A stretch of DNA of 6,047 nt from Actinomycetota bacterium. GTDB lineage: Bacteria > Cyanobacteriota > Vampirovibrionia > Obscuribacterales > Obscuribacteraceae. Of the stretch, positions 1 through 6,047 are shown piece by piece. Every line of letters begins with the position of its first letter. The first letter of the stretch is position 1. The position numbers and the translations under genes were made by a program. The stretch lies in NCBI GenBank assembly GCA_903970355.1, contig CAJCIF010000497.1, positions 1 to 6,047 on the forward strand, read 5' to 3'. Under the pieces are notes generated by a model. The model saw nothing but the letters and a program-made list of their open reading frames with translations, did not search any database and was not told the origin of the DNA.

Positions 1-94
1 AACACTGGAGACATTACTACAACACAAAAAGACCACACAGTTCTCTTGGGTATAAGACACCCATGGAGTTCGCAAAAACCACGTCAAGAGTGCC
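1..94. other. Left-edge non-coding stretch
   Basis: No gene is supported in these 94 bases downstream of the Nudix stop. A small inverted repeat, TGGGT (47-51) and ACCCA (59-63), is present. On the minus strand its nearest T-run is about 16 nt farther on, so it is not a standard terminator. Confidence 0.4.
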
Positions 95-541
95 CTAAGA
101 AGTGGCCGGAAAATGGGGCCACCTTACACTGCCATGCCCACTCCTCCCCGTTGTTAATAACGGCAATATCTGATTCCTAACAAGCGGAGCAATGTTCGAA
201 TGCTCATTCATTGGAAAATGCCAAAGCACTTCTTCAATCTCGGCACTCGGCACAGCCTGGTTGGTGAGTCGACCTTCAAATACAACGGCCTCAACTTGAG
301 TATCCGGCTCGTTTGCCGCTTTATCAGTAAAAGTGCCAATTCTTCGCAAAGATTCCGGTTCAATTCGGGAATTCAGTTCTTCATATATTTCTCTTTCCAA
401 GCAGGCAAGCTCAGATTCTCCCTCATCCGGCTTTCCGCCGGGCAGCATAAACATGGCAGTGCCGCGTTTCCTTACAAGGAGCACTTTTCCTTCTGAATCC
501 ATATATAGAAGAACAACTATTCGAATGATATTCGCCGTCAT
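95..541 (-). CDS. Nudix hydrolase domain protein
   Basis: A 148-residue single-domain Nudix protein, a normal length for the family. Nudix enzymes hydrolyse nucleoside diphosphates linked to another group, such as (d)NTPs, dinucleoside polyphosphates or ADP-ribose, using a divalent metal in the cytoplasm. The Nudix box spans about residues 36-58: G36, E42, then REIYEEL at 50-56, so the metal-binding Glu residues E51, E54 and E55 are present. The Gly normally found after EEx is Asn57. Before the box, residues 4-34 read as the usual beta strands (IIRIVVLLYMD, VLLVRKRG, MFMLPGG). The ATG at 541 is chosen because the first strand starts right after it; the Shine-Dalgarno site is weak (GGA about 6 nt upstream). 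It lies downstream of, and co-oriented with, the GNAT gene and may share its transcript. The substrate cannot be read from the sequence. Certain as a Nudix fold, uncertain in function. Confidence 0.93.
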   Translation of the reverse strand: MTANIIRIVVLLYMDSEGKVLLVRKRGTAMFMLPGGKPDEGESELACLEREIYEELNSRIEPESLRRIGTFTDKAANEPDTQVEAVVFEGRLTNQAVPSAEIEEVLWHFPMNEHSNIAPLVRNQILPLLTTGRSGHGSVRWPHFPATS

Positions 542-599
542 CTCGATTCCGTTGTCGCATGCAAAGAAAAAATTTCCGCTTCCGGATCGACCGTCACAT

Positions 600-677
600 T
601 TATTGCGGCAAGGAAGATCTCATCTGTTGAGAATAAACCAGATATGGTGGCAACCAATTATGCGCCCATTGTTTTTT
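600..677 (-). pseudogene. Candidate frameshifted C-terminal tail of the GNAT gene
   Basis: Directly after the GNAT stop, the +1 frame reads from position 659 to a TAA at 600-602. It gives 19 codons starting NWLPPYLVYSQQM. This has the look of the final GNAT strands (aromatic and hydrophobic, ending near Gln/Met), and it follows the helix motif YEKTMGA exactly where such strands belong. A run of six A on the coding strand (672-677) lies just upstream and is a likely site for an indel. The shift could be a real mutation, an assembly error or slippage. The alternative is that the short form is the true protein and the similarity is chance. Confidence 0.4.
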
Positions 678-1077
678 CATAAATTCGGCGAGCCGAGTTT
701 TCTTTACGCTTATTTACTAGAAGGTGCCGCACGCATGCACCACGTTTTGCAATTTGTTTTGCCACCATGGGCAAACTGCGCACTATGAGCTGTGTTCTAA
801 TTCCAGAGCCTTGATTGTTTGGTAAAACAGCCAGTTGCTCTAATTCAACAATTGCCTCTTTTCTAAAACCACTCTTTTCTGTCCAATAAATCATTCCAAC
901 AATTTCTCCGTTTACTTCTGCAACGAAGATTTGAACTTTTGGAAAAGCCTTGAAGTTGCATTCCATCCAATCTTCGGAATGAAACTGGCGTGGAAATGCT
1001 TGACCGTGCACGAAAGCGGCTGCCTTCAAATCGCCAGCCTCCATGCGTCTTACAATGCAATTGGGATCAGATTTCAT
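658..1077 (-). CDS. GNAT-family N-acetyltransferase, C-terminus probably cut by a frameshift
   Basis: A protein of 139 residues from the ATG at 1077, predicted to move an acetyl group from acetyl-CoA to an amine. The GNAT pattern runs in order: strand 1 CIVRRMEAGDL, then QIFVAEVNGEIVGMIYW (strands 2-3), then VELEQLAVLPNNQGSGIR (strand 4 and the acetyl-CoA pyrophosphate loop), then NSARRIYEKTMGA (helix with the typical N..A...YEK..GA). In the Q/RxxGxG/A loop the last Gly/Ala is Arg. The frame stops right after GA, where family members normally continue with one or two strands. The +1 frame supplies a matching tail (see findings). The frame stays open to 1302, but that extension overlaps the divergent gene. 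Starts at 1095 and 1077 are both possible; 1077 lies 8 residues before strand 1, and neither has a good Shine-Dalgarno site. Substrate unknown. Confidence 0.85.
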   Translation of the reverse strand: MKSDPNCIVRRMEAGDLKAAAFVHGQAFPRQFHSEDWMECNFKAFPKVQIFVAEVNGEIVGMIYWTEKSGFRKEAIVELEQLAVLPNNQGSGIRTQLIVRSLPMVAKQIAKRGACVRHLLVNKRKENSARRIYEKTMGA

Positions 1078-1132
1078 ATTGTCTCGTGTTAGCATAGACT
1101 TGAAAACGCCGTAATTCTCCTGCAACGAGTTA

Positions 1133-2197
1133 ATGAGAAGTCTCTTTAAGCAAAATCTTATTGTTTTGGTTCTCTGGTTGAACTCCGGCTCCGCCTTTTG
1201 CCAGGGTAGTGCAGAAGGAATTCGACTATATAACCAGAAGGATTTTGAAGGAGCGATAAAAGTATTTAGCGTTTGCATTAAAGAAAATCCTCGCGATGCC
1301 AAATCATGTTTCTACCTGGCCAATTGTTGTTATGGCAGCAGACGTTTTGACGAAGCGATCAAAGTTTATTGGTATGTAGTAAAGAGTTTCCCAAGTGCGG
1401 CCGAGTCATATTCGGCTCGTTCATTTTTGAAACAAATCGATCGCAACTATTTGCGCGATTCGCAAGATTCCAATCTGACTGTATTTCCCGAACTAAAAGG
1501 AATCGAGACAGCAAATACCGCAGCACCGAGCAAAGCTGCTGAGTACAGACCGATTTCAGGCAAGGACAAAGAAAAAATTATTGACGATCTAGTTAAGGTG
1601 GTGCCGGCACAAGCCGATCGCAAAAACGTGTCGAAGGATCTAATCGGTAAGGTAAAAGAAGCGCTTACGGCTTACCCAACAAATTTGTTAGCACTCATTT
1701 ACGCTAAGGGGTGCAAGATTTATCTCACACCGACAATGATCGATAAAGATCCAGGTCTTCAAAATACTCAACCGAGAGGATACGAAGACGGTTACACCTA
1801 TAAGAATTGCCCAGGTATGTTTTCCGGCGGGAGTGAAATAGTAATTTGTGAGTACTCAATGCAGGGTGATAATTGGATACCGCTGACTGATTGCATAGGT
1901 ACTTTGAGACACGAACTCGGACATGCAGTAGATTGTTATCTGGGTTGGTATTCACACAAAGAAGTTTTCAAACACGAATACTTTATTGAAGCAGCAGGCA
2001 TTGATGATGATATCAAACCTCGCCTTGGCTATTTTCTGCAAAAAGATGTAGGTGGTCCAACCGAAACATTCGCAGAACTAATGTGCTACGAATATGGTGG
2101 CAGATCTGAAAACAAGAGAACAGAACTCGTTCATACTAGTTTCCCAACACTAGCGAAAATGATTGACAAACAGATTCGAGCAATTCCGCAGTTTTAA
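1133..2197 (+). CDS. Secreted TPR protein with anthrax-lethal-factor-like (M34/ATLF) metallopeptidase domain
   Basis: A protein of 354 residues. Residues 1-24 look like a signal peptide: K/R near the start, hydrophobic core LIVLVLWL, then GSA at 19-21; cleavage is probably soon after. There is no proper lipobox (SAFC). Residues about 28-94 form two TPR-like repeats (YNQKDFEGAIKVF...NP; RRFDEAIKVYWYVV...P). A Ser/Ala/Thr-containing linker runs to about 145, followed by the catalytic domain. HELGHAVD (H260, E261, H264) is the zinc site and ETFAE (311-315) follows 47 residues later, with E311 the expected third ligand. Anthrax lethal factor has HEFGHAVD and EFFAE in the same order and at similar spacing, and the C-terminal FPTLAKMIDKQIRAI also resembles its end. 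The conserved upstream region PRGYEDGYTY..CPGMF..GSEIVI fits the family. The product is probably an extracytoplasmic zinc endopeptidase; its target is unknown. The ATG at 1133 is the first start after an in-frame stop at 1112; the Shine-Dalgarno site is weak. Ten Cys residues follow the export signal (C23 lies within it). Confidence 0.88.
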   Translation: MRSLFKQNLIVLVLWLNSGSAFCQGSAEGIRLYNQKDFEGAIKVFSVCIKENPRDAKSCFYLANCCYGSRRFDEAIKVYWYVVKSFPSAAESYSARSFLKQIDRNYLRDSQDSNLTVFPELKGIETANTAAPSKAAEYRPISGKDKEKIIDDLVKVVPAQADRKNVSKDLIGKVKEALTAYPTNLLALIYAKGCKIYLTPTMIDKDPGLQNTQPRGYEDGYTYKNCPGMFSGGSEIVICEYSMQGDNWIPLTDCIGTLRHELGHAVDCYLGWYSHKEVFKHEYFIEAAGIDDDIKPRLGYFLQKDVGGPTETFAELMCYEYGGRSENKRTELVHTSFPTLAKMIDKQIRAIPQF

Positions 2198-2262
2198 AGA
2201 TTGCTTTCTGCGCCAAGTTTGTTGCACCACTACCAATGCCTCGTATGACTCACAGTGAAACT
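2198..2262. other. Short convergent intergenic spacer, no clear terminator
   Basis: This 65-bp gap separates the convergent metallopeptidase and membrane-protein genes. The only symmetry seen is AAGTTT (2215-2220) facing AAACTT (2258-2263), with 37 nt between. That is too weak and too far apart to call a terminator. Confidence 0.4.
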
Positions 2263-2889
2263 TTACCAATGCCAACGCACATAGCTCACCAAAAGAACTC
2301 CCACGCACATAATGAGCGGAAGCGCGATCACAAACAGTGGAGCAAAGCGTTTGTCAGGGGGCGGTTTTGGCCAGTCCGAGCGTAAAAAACCAAATGTCGG
2401 CCACGCACCTTTGGCTTCAAGATTCCACAAGAAACCTGCTGCTACATAGATTTCCGGTGACAACATGAGATTTCCCAACCAGCGAACACTGTATTGACCG
2501 TCTCGTAAAAACAAGTAGGCATCGTAAAACCAGCTGGCGGAAAAGAGGCACAATGCCATAGCAACGATTAAATACGTTGCTCGTTTTTGAGCTGTAACAA
2601 CTTTGTAGACGAGTCCTAGCGACCAGGGTGCCGTAAAAAATGTCAAAAGTGACATGACACTACCGGTGATGATATCCCAAGTTTCATCATCAGTGAAATG
2701 TCCAGCGAAAGTGACAAAGAGAAATGCCAGTGCAAAGATGCTCAATTTCCAGGGAACGCACAAAAAGCGCAGATAATCACGCCACTCCAAGCGTAGTTGT
2801 TTTCTGTCCTTAAACATAATGAACAAGGCAAGGAAACAGAAAGAAATCCAACATACTGTATAGGTTGCTAAGAAAACATGTTTCGGCAT
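2263..2889 (-). CDS. Multi-pass integral membrane protein of unknown function
   Basis: A protein of 208 residues that I do not recognise. It has about five membrane-spanning segments: roughly residues 6-26, 49-66, 74-96, 103-123 and 184-205. A further moderately hydrophobic stretch lies at about 142-156 (LSPEIYVAAGFLW). A basic loop (FKDRKQLRLEWRD, about 26-38) follows the first segment, and a Pro/Lys-rich loop (SDWPKPPPDKRF) precedes the last, suggesting that both face the cytoplasm. Trp is frequent. No catalytic or transport motif is visible. The ATG at 2889 gives a first segment directly at the N-terminus, but its Shine-Dalgarno site is poor (GGGGA lies too far upstream). It is divergent from the isonitrile-hydratase-like gene across 127 bp and convergent with the metallopeptidase gene across 65 bp. 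The regular membrane pattern and gene-like position support a real gene. Confidence 0.75.
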   Translation of the reverse strand: MPKHVFLATYTVCWISFCFLALFIMFKDRKQLRLEWRDYLRFLCVPWKLSIFALAFLFVTFAGHFTDDETWDIITGSVMSLLTFFTAPWSLGLVYKVVTAQKRATYLIVAMALCLFSASWFYDAYLFLRDGQYSVRWLGNLMLSPEIYVAAGFLWNLEAKGAWPTFGFLRSDWPKPPPDKRFAPLFVIALPLIMCVGVLLVSYVRWHW

Positions 2890-2941
2890 ATTCTAGACTT
2901 TGAACAATTCCCCAATGATATGCTGACAGGCAAATGTCTAT

Positions 2942-2970
2942 TTGTAGCCAGGAATTTCCCTGGTTTTAAT
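2942..2970 (+). promoter_or_regulatory. Candidate sigma70-type promoter with an inverted repeat in its spacer
   Basis: TTGTAG (2942-2947) and TTTAAT (2965-2970) are separated by exactly 17 nt, about 47 nt upstream of the ATG at 3017. The -10 matches the consensus at five of six bases; the -35 is weak, with three of six. The spacer holds the inverted repeat CCAGG-AATTTC-CCTGG (2948-2963), which would suit an operator, though 5-bp arms can occur by chance. A second small inverted repeat, CAAAT-GTCT-ATTTG, lies at 2931-2944. Confidence 0.3.
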
Positions 2971-3002
2971 CTAACGAGAACATAGACACCCCTCAGGGCG
3001 AT

Positions 3003-3008
3003 AGGAGC
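3003..3008 (+). promoter_or_regulatory. Ribosome binding site of the isonitrile-hydratase-like gene
   Basis: AGGAGC lies 8-9 nt before the ATG at 3017. It is the clearest Shine-Dalgarno site in the window and fixes this start. Confidence 0.75.
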
Positions 3009-3016
3009 GACGTTAA

Positions 3017-3721
3017 ATGATTGAAGAAAGCAGACATTTAGCAATCGGCGGTTTGATCTTTGAAGGAATGGATCAGGCAGATCTCACTGGTCCTTTCGAA
3101 GTGCTTTCACGTATCCCAAACTCCAAATATACGATCTACGGTCTTAGCGATAAGCCGGTGCGAGACATGCGTGGTCTTATCCTGACGCCAGACGAAGTAA
3201 TCGAAAATGCACCAAAACTCGACATTCTTCACATTCCCGGTGGTCCTGGGCAAGAAGCTCTTATGGAGAATAACGCAGTGCTCGACTTCATTCGCAAGCA
3301 AAGCGAAAACGCTGAATTAGTTTTCTCTGTATGCACAGGGGCTCTTCTCTTAGGCGCCGCCGGTTTGCTGCGCGGGAAAAGAGCGACCACCCATTGGGCC
3401 TCATTCGATCTTCTACCTATGTTTGGTGCCGTACCAATTGACGAACGAGTTGTTATCGATGGCAAGTTTGTATTTGCAAGCGGTGTGACATCGGGGCTAG
3501 ACGGCGCGCTTGTCGTCGCATCGATTTTGCGCGGGGACGAAACTGCACAGGTTATTCAATTAGCGTTGCAATATTCTCCCGAGCCGCCATTCTTCGCCGG
3601 TACTCCTGCTGAAGCCCCCAAGGCAGTTCTCGAAAAAGCGCGCGCCGAATTTAAAGACATTGTTGAGCGTCGCAAAATCACCGCGCGCAAAATAGCAGAG
3701 AAGATCGGTATCGCCTATTAG
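3017..3721 (+). CDS. inhA: DJ-1/PfpI-superfamily protein, isonitrile hydratase-like
   Basis: A protein of 234 residues, close to the usual length for isonitrile (cyclohexyl-isocyanide) hydratases, which add water to an isocyanide to give an N-substituted formamide. The DJ-1/PfpI order is clear: GLIFEGMDQADLTGPFEVL (12-30), DILHIPGGPGQ (69-79), then the nucleophile elbow FSVCTGALLLGAAGLL (103-118) with C106 followed by T107. RATTHW (122-127), VIDGKFVFASGVTSGLDGAL (146-164) and QYSPEPPF (185-192) are hallmarks of this subgroup. D22 in the N-terminal DLTGPFE and the Cys-Thr pair match the residues known to matter in the Pseudomonas enzyme InhA. No AraC-type DNA-binding domain follows; the tail is a charged helix (residues 201-230). 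The protein is probably cytoplasmic. Its stop overlaps the stop of the convergent helicase gene. The true substrate may differ, since many homologues are named only by similarity. Confidence 0.9.
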   Translation: MIEESRHLAIGGLIFEGMDQADLTGPFEVLSRIPNSKYTIYGLSDKPVRDMRGLILTPDEVIENAPKLDILHIPGGPGQEALMENNAVLDFIRKQSENAELVFSVCTGALLLGAAGLLRGKRATTHWASFDLLPMFGAVPIDERVVIDGKFVFASGVTSGLDGALVVASILRGDETAQVIQLALQYSPEPPFFAGTPAEAPKAVLEKARAEFKDIVERRKITARKIAEKIGIAY

Positions 3722-6047
3722 TGTGCAATTTGTTGAACTGCTGAAGGCACCATGGGCACGATCTCTGCTGCTCTTTGAGATTTGACCACTTTCGGTTTGA
3801 TGCCCGCGTTTTCGAGTTGTTGCCAGAGTGGATCAAGTGCTTTGATGGGTTCGAGATAATAGGCGCTGCCGCGAATGCGTACAAATGTCATTCCGCAGCG
3901 TTCTAGTTCTCGTTGGCGAGCCAGGTCACGATGGTATTGCTCGGCGCCAACCCAGGTGTCTCCCTCACATTCGATTGCTAATCTTACGCTTCGACCTTCG
4001 ACAACTAGATCGATGGGATAACCGTTCAATTCTAATTTTGGCAGAACGGTGAATCCTCTTTCTTTCAGTTGAAGATAAACTTCCGCTTCCAGCCAGGTTT
4101 CAAATGGTTTGGCCGGCATTTCCGTTGTCTCGCCGGAGCGATACTTAGCGAGAGAATTTTGAAGCGCTTCAATATCGATTTCATCGGACACAGTACTTTC
4201 GAGCTGAGGTGTCTGGAAGTATTCGATCAATTGTGTGCGCAGACACTTGGGACTGAGTTGATCGGTTGTAACTGAGTGGAACAGCCACATTTGATCTCTG
4301 GCGCGACTGGCAGCAACATTGAAGCGACGTGCGTCTTTGTCTTTGGTTAGCGGGCCAATCTTTCGCCCTTCGCTTGATGCGGAAACCATCGAAAGGAAAA
4401 TGACATCACGTTCGTCACCCTGGAAATCATATGGATCGCCCACTCTTAATTTGCGAGCTTCGAGCTCACTAAGTGGTATCTCCTTTTTGAGACGATCTTC
4501 GATGTACTTAGCCTGCTGTGACGTGTTCATAAGGCTAATCACACCCAATGTTTTTCCTGCATAACTGGCATCAGCTATACAAGTTTTGATTTGCTCAACC
4601 AGAAGATCAGCTTCTGGTGGATTGATCAATTTGGAATCCTGGGTAAGATAGCCATCTTCAACATATGTGCTCACCAGAGGTGTAAGCCGTTCGGCACCAA
4701 ATTGTCTAAGTGGAATGAGGGGTTCCGACTCGTAACAGAGGTTGTTTGAAAATTGAATAATTTCCGGCATGCAACGGAAATGTTCGCGCATGCGAATTCT
4801 GCCACCATATCGAATCTCAGCCTGATCGAAAAAGCTATTTTCGAGTCCCAATGCTTCACTGTGAGGCAGATCCAATATATGGCGTTGACGCAGCATTTCG
4901 ACGTGCTCGCGATTGAAGCCCACAAAATCAGGGCTAATTTGTTTGTCGTCGCCTACAACCACTATCTTTTTGGCTAGATATTGCAAGAACAATGCCTCTG
5001 GTCCAGATTGACTTGCTTCATCAACAATCACCACATCGAATGAATCTTGACCAGGTTCAATTGTTTCAGCGACTTTGTGAATAGGCATGATCCAGGCTGG
5101 AATCGCGGATTTGCAATGTTGCATACTGTCGCGTGCTGATTGACGATGACGGTTTGCATATTTGCCTGTGCCTTTACCAATGCGCTTAACGGCTTTGGTC
5201 CAAGCAACAAGATATTGTCTTTCCTTCTCGCTAAGCCTTTCGAAACAACGGGCCCACGCTTTTAATGTGGCCAAGCGTCCGAGGGCATTGCGAATTTGTT
5301 GACCGCAATCTTCCAATTGCTTTATTAGTTCGACTTCCGCTTCCGGACGACTGAGATTTCTAATCCAACGCAATGCCTTGGACCAATTCCAGGCTCCTTC
5401 AATGGATTGGAAGCGTTCGTTCCAAACATCGAGATGGAAGCGTTCATGCAGATTGGCTGCTGTCAGCGGCGCAGATTCTCTAAAAGCGAAAAACAGTTTG
5501 TTTCGCTCAACATATAAATTGCGTTGTTGGTGCAACTCACTCAAATGCTTGTACAAACCCGCATAAGAGATATCGTCTCTCGTATTGGCAGCCGATGCGA
5601 GTTGTTGATGAATTGGATGTGCCGTTGCGTATATGCCAATTTGCTGCAAAGCAGAGATCAGATTTTCAAAGTCATTTTGAATGGAACTCAACTTAGCAAA
5701 AGTAGAAGCCGTTTTGACAATACCTGCTAAAACGCGCGGCTCGCTGTCATTGCTCCAGTTGATCTTTCGCTTGATGCCGGCTTTTACAAGTCTAGTTTGA
5801 ATGTCCTGAAGACGTTCGTTTAGTGAAATTGCGAATTGCAGTTCTTCGTATAGAACTCTGAAGGTGGCAACCTGCGTAATAGGTGAACCATTAAATCGTT
5901 CTCCCACACCACGCCAATTTTTGACGAGCACTTTGACGCATTCTTCAATACTCCTCCTCGTATTCTCCGCACTCCCATCTGGAGCCATCTCGCCCGGCTT
6001 CAAACCGCCCTTGATAGAAATAACGACTTTACTCGCATCCCCAGGGT
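3718..6047 (-). CDS. Superfamily 1 helicase-nuclease fusion, C-terminal part (5' end beyond the window)
   Basis: The frame runs to the window edge without a stop. The TTG at 6003 is in frame but is not a convincing start, because coding-like residues (ASKVVISIKGGLKPGE) span it. Residue numbers here count from that TTG. Residues 1-310 are mostly helical with many Gln/Glu/Leu/Arg, probably helicase insert domains. Upf1-like SF1 motifs follow: VVIVDEAS (324-331, Walker B), VVGDDKQISP (349-358, motif III), REHFRCMPEII (406-416, motif IV), DFQGDERDVI (526-535, motif V) and NVAASRARDQ (562-571, motif VI, Arg finger region). Residues about 632-735 form a Vsr/MTES_1575-like PD-(D/E)XK nuclease: E635/E639/E641, D665 in GYPIDLVV, E678-C-E680, then HRDLARQREL. 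Walker A should lie upstream, outside the window. It probably unwinds and cuts nucleic acid; such large helicase-nuclease proteins occur in genome defence and DNA repair. The role here is inferred. Confidence 0.9.
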   Translation of the reverse strand, partial: PGDASKVVISIKGGLKPGEMAPDGSAENTRRSIEECVKVLVKNWRGVGERFNGSPITQVATFRVLYEELQFAISLNERLQDIQTRLVKAGIKRKINWSNDSEPRVLAGIVKTASTFAKLSSIQNDFENLISALQQIGIYATAHPIHQQLASAANTRDDISYAGLYKHLSELHQQRNLYVERNKLFFAFRESAPLTAANLHERFHLDVWNERFQSIEGAWNWSKALRWIRNLSRPEAEVELIKQLEDCGQQIRNALGRLATLKAWARCFERLSEKERQYLVAWTKAVKRIGKGTGKYANRHRQSARDSMQHCKSAIPAWIMPIHKVAETIEPGQDSFDVVIVDEASQSGPEALFLQYLAKKIVVVGDDKQISPDFVGFNREHVEMLRQRHILDLPHSEALGLENSFFDQAEIRYGGRIRMREHFRCMPEIIQFSNNLCYESEPLIPLRQFGAERLTPLVSTYVEDGYLTQDSKLINPPEADLLVEQIKTCIADASYAGKTLGVISLMNTSQQAKYIEDRLKKEIPLSELEARKLRVGDPYDFQGDERDVIFLSMVSASSEGRKIGPLTKDKDARRFNVAASRARDQMWLFHSVTTDQLSPKCLRTQLIEYFQTPQLESTVSDEIDIEALQNSLAKYRSGETTEMPAKPFETWLEAEVYLQLKERGFTVLPKLELNGYPIDLVVEGRSVRLAIECEGDTWVGAEQYHRDLARQRELERCGMTFVRIRGSAYYLEPIKALDPLWQQLENAGIKPKVVKSQRAAEIVPMVPSAVQQIAH

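Noticed and set aside
47..63. Small hairpin TGGGT/ACCCA as a terminator of the Nudix gene
   Set aside because: The stem is only 5 bp and the nearest T-run on the minus strand is about 16 nt beyond it.
538..657. A 39-codon continuation of the GNAT frame past its stop, ending in a TGA that overlaps the Nudix ATG
   Set aside because: The ATGA overlap is tidy, but the peptide resembles no GNAT ending and the +1 frame fits the family better. Readthrough is not supported.
333..788. Open frame on the plus strand opposite the Nudix and GNAT genes
   Set aside because: It is antisense to two clear gene families, and its product has no recognisable domain.
1133..1201. Lipoprotein signal in the metallopeptidase
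   Set aside because: A Cys follows the hydrophobic core, but the preceding residues are SAF; the position before Cys should be Gly, Ala or Ser.
1078..1302. N-terminal extension of the GNAT frame to an ATG at 1302
   Set aside because: It overlaps the signal peptide and TPR region of the divergent peptidase gene, and the added residues do not resemble any GNAT strand.
3642..3696. Direct repeat CGCAAAAT in the tail of the isonitrile-hydratase-like gene
   Set aside because: It lies in coding sequence and simply encodes the repeated Arg-Lys-Ile of a basic helix.
6001..6003. TTG as the true start of the helicase-nuclease gene
   Set aside because: The frame is open through 6047, the sequence before it reads like protein, and a helicase needs a Walker A region that would lie farther upstream.

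Overview
The window is ordinary-density bacterial DNA of moderate GC content, mid-40s percent by eye. It holds six protein-coding genes and no recognisable rRNA, tRNA, CRISPR array or insertion sequence. The taxon cannot be fixed from sequence alone. A secreted TPR protein fused to a metallopeptidase, moderate GC and weak Shine-Dalgarno signals would suit an environmental Gram-negative-like lineage. A Melainabacteria/Obscuribacterales-type genome is one possibility, but only a guess.

Layout from left to right. Positions 1-94 hold no gene. A Nudix hydrolase (541 to 95, minus) and a GNAT acetyltransferase (1077 to 658, minus) are co-oriented and may be co-transcribed. The GNAT reading frame seems to lose its last strand through a one-base frameshift near 660-677. 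Divergent from it, starting at 1133, is an exported protein with two TPR-like repeats. Its C-terminal half closely resembles the anthrax lethal factor / Pro-Pro endopeptidase catalytic domain (HELGH, then ETFAE). A multi-pass membrane protein of unknown function (2889 to 2263, minus) converges on it.

Across a 127-bp divergent spacer with a candidate promoter and inverted repeats lies a DJ-1/PfpI-superfamily gene (3017-3721). It is very like isonitrile hydratase and has a good Shine-Dalgarno site. Its stop codon interlocks with that of a large convergent gene filling the rest of the window (6047 to 3718, minus). That gene is the C-terminal part of a superfamily 1 helicase fused to a Vsr-like PD-(D/E)XK nuclease domain. 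Its reading frame stays open to the right edge, so the Walker A half is outside the window.

No single pathway ties the genes together. The two most interesting proteins are the lethal-factor-like secreted peptidase and the helicase-nuclease. The latter has an architecture seen in DNA-processing and genome-defence proteins. I find no complete new system here; the strongest lead needs sequence beyond position 6047.
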